From positions 17,598 to 81,597 of the forward strand of contig JAHDDW010000014.1 of NCBI GenBank assembly GCA_020629155.1: 64,000 nucleotides of DNA. The letters are read 5' to 3'. Each line of letters starts with the position of its first letter. Position 1 is the stretch's first letter. Both the position numbers and the translations under genes were made by a program. Of the stretch, positions 60,173 through 64,000 are shown in pieces. This DNA is from Acidimicrobiales bacterium. GTDB taxonomy: Bacteria > Actinomycetota > Acidimicrobiia > Acidimicrobiales > SZUA-35. The notes beneath the pieces were generated by a model, which was not told the origin of the DNA, made no database searches, and saw only the letters and a program-made list of their open reading frames with translations.

Positions 60173-61681
60173 GTGGCTATAGAAGAAGGTGTGGTTAAGT
60201 CTAGCAATGGCTTCCTGACTGATAGGTTTGATAAGAGGCGGCTAGTGGCTAATTTATTTTCTGCGAGTTTGGGGCATTCTTTTCCTGAACTCCAGGAGAA
60301 GTGTGGAGTAGCTGGTGTAGTTCATCCAGACGCCTCAGAGTTAGTTCACGCGTCGCTAATGGCGTTGCAACATCGAGGGCAAGATGGCGCAGGTATTGGG
60401 GTTGTTCAAGAAAAAGGTTTTCATGTCTCTAAACATTTAGGCTTGGTATCTTCGGGCGATTGGACTAATCGTCTTGCTCAGCTTAGCGGAAATAATGCAA
60501 TAGGGCATACACGTTATGCAACGACTGGCAATTCAGACAATGTGAACTTTGTTCAACCTTGTGCAGATGAAGGTTTGTTGCTTGCTCATAATGGGAATAT
60601 CGCCGATACGAGTCAATTAAAAGCTTTACTCGGTGAGGTAGCTTTAGAGAAACTAAACGATTCTCAGATGATGTCTTTAGTTCTTTCTCGATCTATGAAT
60701 CAGAAAGGTAGTTTTGTAGAGGCCTTAAAATCTTGCTGGTCAAGTTTTGCTGGCTCCTTTTCGTGCGTTGCCTTAGCAGAAGGTAAATTGTTTGCTTTCC
60801 GAGATTCTTACGGAATTCGACCGTTAATTTATGGTTCTGTGGAAGGAGGTTATATCGTTGCTTCTGAAAGTGTGGCGCTTGATGCCCTTGGTGGAGAGAT
60901 TATTGCAGATGTCAAGCCAGGAGAACTTCTAATTCTTGATGATAGTGGGTATAAGACAACTGCTATTGCTGATGGTAACCTTCGTATCGATTCCTTAGAA
61001 TTCGTTTATTTGGCCCGACCAGATAGTGTGATTGAAGGTGTAAATGTTTACGAAGCCAGATATCAAACTGGTGCATGTCTGGCATCAAAAGATCGGGGGC
61101 TCGAACCTGACTTGGTAATAGGCGCTCCAGATTCGGCAATCCCTGCTGCAATAGGGTACCACCAATCCTCGAATGTTCCGTATAGTGCAGCATTAGTTAA
61201 AAATCGATATTCAGGGAGAACATTTATAACGAGCGGCTCTTCAAGAGAGCGAGCTATCCAGGCTAAGTATAACGTTGTGTCGGGTCAGATAAAAGACAAA
61301 TCGATTGTGCTTGTCGAAGACTCTATTGTTCGTGGTTCGACGCTCGCATATGTTATTTCTTTGCTGAAAGAGGCTGGTGCTAGGGAAGTCCATTTGCGTG
61401 TCGCTTCGCCGCCCGTTCGGTACCCAGACTTTCTTGGCATTGCAACTCCTACAAAAGGTGAGCTATTCGCAAATGAAATGTCTGTTGGTGGCATGAGGTC
61501 TGCGTTAGGCGTAGATAGTCTCAAATTCCTTACTGTCGATGAGTTGGTCGAAAGTATAGGATTGCCTGAAAATAATCTAAATCTTGCTCATTTTTCGGGA
61601 GATTATCCAGCAATTAGTGGAAGTCAAGGACAAGATAGAAATGCGAGAACGATTGGGTTGGGGCCGAATCCTGGATCGTAA
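60173..61681 (+). CDS. purF: Amidophosphoribosyltransferase (PurF)
   Basis: 502 residues; first committed step of purine synthesis. An N-terminal propeptide of about 43 residues precedes the nucleophile Cys44 (EKCGVAGVV). The glutaminase half has MALQHRGQDGAGI, GHTRYATTG and AHNGNI; the PRTase half has IVLVEDSIVRGSTLAYV. The Cys residues that hold the 4Fe-4S cluster in Bacillus-type PurF are replaced (PVRYPDFLGI, LAHFSGDYP), so it probably lacks the cluster although it keeps a propeptide. GTG 60173 has no Shine-Dalgarno sequence. The 252 bp upstream show no recognised riboswitch. Confidence 0.96.
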   Translation: MAIEEGVVKSSNGFLTDRFDKRRLVANLFSASLGHSFPELQEKCGVAGVVHPDASELVHASLMALQHRGQDGAGIGVVQEKGFHVSKHLGLVSSGDWTNRLAQLSGNNAIGHTRYATTGNSDNVNFVQPCADEGLLLAHNGNIADTSQLKALLGEVALEKLNDSQMMSLVLSRSMNQKGSFVEALKSCWSSFAGSFSCVALAEGKLFAFRDSYGIRPLIYGSVEGGYIVASESVALDALGGEIIADVKPGELLILDDSGYKTTAIADGNLRIDSLEFVYLARPDSVIEGVNVYEARYQTGACLASKDRGLEPDLVIGAPDSAIPAAIGYHQSSNVPYSAALVKNRYSGRTFITSGSSRERAIQAKYNVVSGQIKDKSIVLVEDSIVRGSTLAYVISLLKEAGAREVHLRVASPPVRYPDFLGIATPTKGELFANEMSVGGMRSALGVDSLKFLTVDELVESIGLPENNLNLAHFSGDYPAISGSQGQDRNARTIGLGPNPGS

Positions 61682-61793
61682 CTAAGTTCGTTTTGTTTTT
61701 CGCAACATCTATTTCCATATGCTTGGTCTGGTGTTTTATATTCTATCGATGAATGCAGCCGCAGTTTGCGAGCTATATTTGCAGTCTCGCTAG

Positions 61794-61799
61794 TAGACT
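61794..61799 (+). promoter_or_regulatory. -10 box TAGACT placing +1 on the helD GTG
   Basis: TAGACT ends 7 nt before GTG 61806, so transcription would begin on the start codon. No ribosome site is present. Supports leaderless translation of helD. Confidence 0.5.
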
Positions 61800-61805
61800 C
61801 ATACA

Positions 61806-63875
61806 GTGTCTGAGTCTACTGATGAGTTGCAAGCTGAACAAGCCCATATTGATTTGGCGTATGAAGCGTTGGAGAAAGCTCGCGAAAATGCGGTTGCGCT
61901 CAAGTCAATGGTTGAAGTTGGTAAAGGCGGCACAAATCAGGCTCGTTGGGAACGCGAAGTTTTTTATGAAAACATCGCTAATCGTCTTCGTCGTCTTGAC
62001 ATGGGGGAGCGTTCAATCTGTTTCGGCCGTATCGACAGTGAAGATGGCACGAGCCTACACATTGGTCGTCTAGCTGTTTCTAATGAGCAGCAAGAACCAC
62101 TCATTGTTGACTGGCGCGCACCAGCTGCCGAGCCGTTCTATCGAGCGTCGCCGAATAACACCTATAACCTTGTTCGTCGCCGCCATTTCGTAAGTCGCGC
62201 ACGTAAAGTGCTTTCACTCGAAGATGAATTTTTTGGCGCTGCGGCTACACAAACAAGCACACAAGTCGATGGTAAGACCCTTGTCGGGCAAGGTGCGTTA
62301 ATAGCTGCGTTAGATGAATCTCGCACAGGTCGCCTCGGCGATATCGTCGGCACAATCCAGGCCGAACAAGACGAAATTATCCGCTCTGCTATGGCTGGCG
62401 TGCTTGTTGTGCAAGGCGGTCCAGGGACTGGCAAAACAGTGGTGGCGCTGCATCGAGCAGCTTATCTTTTATATGAGCACCGTTTCCCGCTTGAAGATCA
62501 AGGTGTTCTTGTTATCGGGCCGAATAAGCTTTTCTTAGGCTACGTCGAGCAAGTTCTTCCCTCGTTGGGTGAAGCTGGCGTCGAGCTGAGCGTGCTCGCT
62601 GATCTTGTCGCTGGTGTGCGGGTGCAAGGCCGTGACAACCCTTCTGTAGGAAAAATAAAAGGTCGTCTTTCTATAGTCGACGTGTTAAAGCAGGCAGTGA
62701 AAGATCGTCAACGTGGTTTGCGTGAAGATTTGGTTGTCAACATGGGAGCGAGACGGCTGCGCCTAGCCGCAGTAGCTACGGTCGAGATTGTCGAGAAAGC
62801 GCAGCGTCGCTATAAACACCATAACGAGGCGCTGCGATTCGTGAAACAAGCGTTGTTTCAAGCGCTGTCTCAAGTGCATCCAGATGGGAAAGATGCTCGG
62901 ATTATTGAAGAGCAGCTCGGCGACAGCGAAGAGATTAAACAAGCGCTTTTGTGGATGTGGCCCAAATTAACCCCTGCTGCGTTGCTGCATGATTTGTTTG
63001 GTTCTGCTGCGCTGCTGGCGTCAGCTGCCAAAAACGTTTTGACTCCGCAAGAGCAAGAGCAGTTGTATCGTCCATGGTCAGAAGAGAAAAAAGCGACGAG
63101 TGTTTTGTGGAGCGTCGAAGACGTGCCATTGCTTGACGAAGCGCACGAAATTTTAGGGAGCACTCCAAAAAATCGTGAAAGTGAAGAGGTGCGAACCTAT
63201 GGCCACATCATTATTGACGAGGCGCAGGATTTGTCGCCGATGCAGCTGCGGATGATCAGTCGTCGGTCGCTTAACGGCTCGATGACTATCGTTGGCGATA
63301 TCGCTCAGTCGACAGGGGCGTGGTCCTATGATTCGTGGGATGAGGTGCTCGACCATCTGCCTGCTCGTAAACCCCCACGGCAGCGAGGTTTGACCGTGGG
63401 CTACCGCATCGCGCAACCTTCGATGGATCTCGCAGCTAAGGTTCTGCGTCATGCTGCTCCTTCACTGGACGCGCCTGTTAGCGTGCGGAGCGAAGGTGCT
63501 GCGCCGCAGTTTGTGGAAGCTGCTCACCTGATGCCAGCCATTTTTGATCAAGTCACGTTACTTACTAAAGGTTCGTTTGCAGGGAATGTGGCCGTTATCT
63601 GCCCACGTTCACTCTATGGGCAAGTTTCTGATCATCTTGAAGCGAACGGGATGGAAATAGGTCGAGCGCTTCGCGACGGTTTGACGCAGCAGATAACAGT
63701 CGTGCCTGTCGAAAGCGTTAAAGGGTTAGAAGTCGATATTTCGCTGGTGGTTGAGCCAGCTTTGATTGTGGAAGAAGAGCCACAAGGTGCACGTTCGCTT
63801 TATGTAGCGTTGACACGTGCGACGCAACGAATCGTGCTTGTGCACAGCAAACCACTGCCAGCAGTGCTTAACTAA
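61806..63875 (+). CDS. helD: HelD-like UvrD/Rep-family helicase, RNA polymerase recycling type
   Basis: 689 residues. An N-terminal helical arm (ELQAEQAHIDLAYEALEKARENAVAL) is followed by HIGRLAVSNEQQEPLIVDWRAPAAEPFYRAS, a HelD hallmark. Walker A is VVQGGPGTGKTVVALHRAAYLLYEHR; later motifs are IIDEAQDLSPMQLRMI (motif II) and SVKGLEVDISLVVEPALI with ARSLYVALTRATQRI (V/VI). Actinobacterial HelD removes stalled RNA polymerase from DNA and can protect against rifampicin. GTG 61806 is supported by a -10 box at the leaderless distance. A new gene may begin at ATG 63994, too close to the edge to call. Confidence 0.93.
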   Translation: MSESTDELQAEQAHIDLAYEALEKARENAVALKSMVEVGKGGTNQARWEREVFYENIANRLRRLDMGERSICFGRIDSEDGTSLHIGRLAVSNEQQEPLIVDWRAPAAEPFYRASPNNTYNLVRRRHFVSRARKVLSLEDEFFGAAATQTSTQVDGKTLVGQGALIAALDESRTGRLGDIVGTIQAEQDEIIRSAMAGVLVVQGGPGTGKTVVALHRAAYLLYEHRFPLEDQGVLVIGPNKLFLGYVEQVLPSLGEAGVELSVLADLVAGVRVQGRDNPSVGKIKGRLSIVDVLKQAVKDRQRGLREDLVVNMGARRLRLAAVATVEIVEKAQRRYKHHNEALRFVKQALFQALSQVHPDGKDARIIEEQLGDSEEIKQALLWMWPKLTPAALLHDLFGSAALLASAAKNVLTPQEQEQLYRPWSEEKKATSVLWSVEDVPLLDEAHEILGSTPKNRESEEVRTYGHIIIDEAQDLSPMQLRMISRRSLNGSMTIVGDIAQSTGAWSYDSWDEVLDHLPARKPPRQRGLTVGYRIAQPSMDLAAKVLRHAAPSLDAPVSVRSEGAAPQFVEAAHLMPAIFDQVTLLTKGSFAGNVAVICPRSLYGQVSDHLEANGMEIGRALRDGLTQQITVVPVESVKGLEVDISLVVEPALIVEEEPQGARSLYVALTRATQRIVLVHSKPLPAVLN

Positions 63876-64000
63876 AAGACATCTCCTCGGGTTGTCGAGG
63901 TGCTTGTAAAAAATAAAAAGGCTGCGTTTAAAGCAGAGTAAAAGCACTAGTGTAGTGTTTTGTTATTGTTAGCGGTGTTGGTAGGGTGGGTTTATGCCTG

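Noticed and set aside
63876..64000. Terminator CCTCG/CGAGG behind helD and a new gene at ATG 63994
   Set aside because: The stem is only about 5 bp, and just two codons of the possible gene are inside the window.
1..64000. tRNA, rRNA or prophage genes
   Set aside because: No T-loop/anticodon arrangements, rRNA signatures, integrases or phage structural genes were recognised by reading; a tRNAscan/barrnap run would settle the RNA part.

Overview
Organism. The window looks like the chromosome of a low- to mid-GC actinomycete (Actinomycetota). Support: a dnaK-grpE-dnaJ-hspR operon under a HAIR-type inverted repeat; a Tad pilus locus without a secretin gene, which fits a single-membrane cell; a HelD-type RNA polymerase recycling helicase; several GTG starts placed where a transcript would begin (leaderless); and a Thr-rich extracellular stalk of the kind common in Acidimicrobiia. 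The class-level guess (Acidimicrobiia-like) is inference. No rRNA, tRNA or CRISPR array was seen.

Layout. 1-3.7 kb: an Lrp/AsnC regulator whose 3' end is repeated on the far side of a Fic AMPylase gene, then a DUF1703-type AAA-ATPase/nuclease (accessory genes). 3.8-10.2 kb: cation efflux, YaaA, a membrane protein, an OmpR/HAMP two-component pair, a secreted acidic repeat protein and an SRPBCC protein. 10.3-14.3 kb: NDH-2-like dehydrogenase, a scar holding an exact 191-bp copy of its 3' end and a decayed copy of the metX 5' end, a septum-formation-like lipoprotein, and metX. 14.3-19.7 kb: heat-shock operon and a membrane-anchored sigma-like protein. 19.9-30.4 kb: nitrilase-family hydrolase, panC-panB, frameshifted GNAT, MFS and RNA ligase genes, MarR regulator, mutM, argS, an FAD oxidoreductase, and two copies of a palindromic dispersed repeat. 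30.7-38.1 kb: Tad pilus genes including a VWA-TadB fusion. 38.2-39.7 kb: an IMPase and a DUF3800 protein. 40.0-45.4 kb: a polysaccharide synthesis/export operon (flippase, glycosyltransferase, sulfotransferase, ABC transporter).

45.6-59.4 kb holds the most striking system: one 3615-residue NRPS-PKS protein read as A-PCP-KS-AT-KR-ACP-KS-ACP-aminotransferase-thioester reductase. It is followed by a small-molecule kinase, an IMPase-family phosphatase and an Sfp-type phosphopantetheinyl transferase. Together these are enough to start, extend, aminate and reductively release a small amino-polyketide. The kinase/phosphatase pair suggests a phosphorylated intermediate or self-protection. An ectoine synthase without ectA/ectB, purF and helD close the window.

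The four frameshifts in the 21-28 kb region all fit the loss of one base from a homopolymer. They may be real gene decay or consensus errors; the intact 10.8-kb reading frame argues against a high overall error rate.
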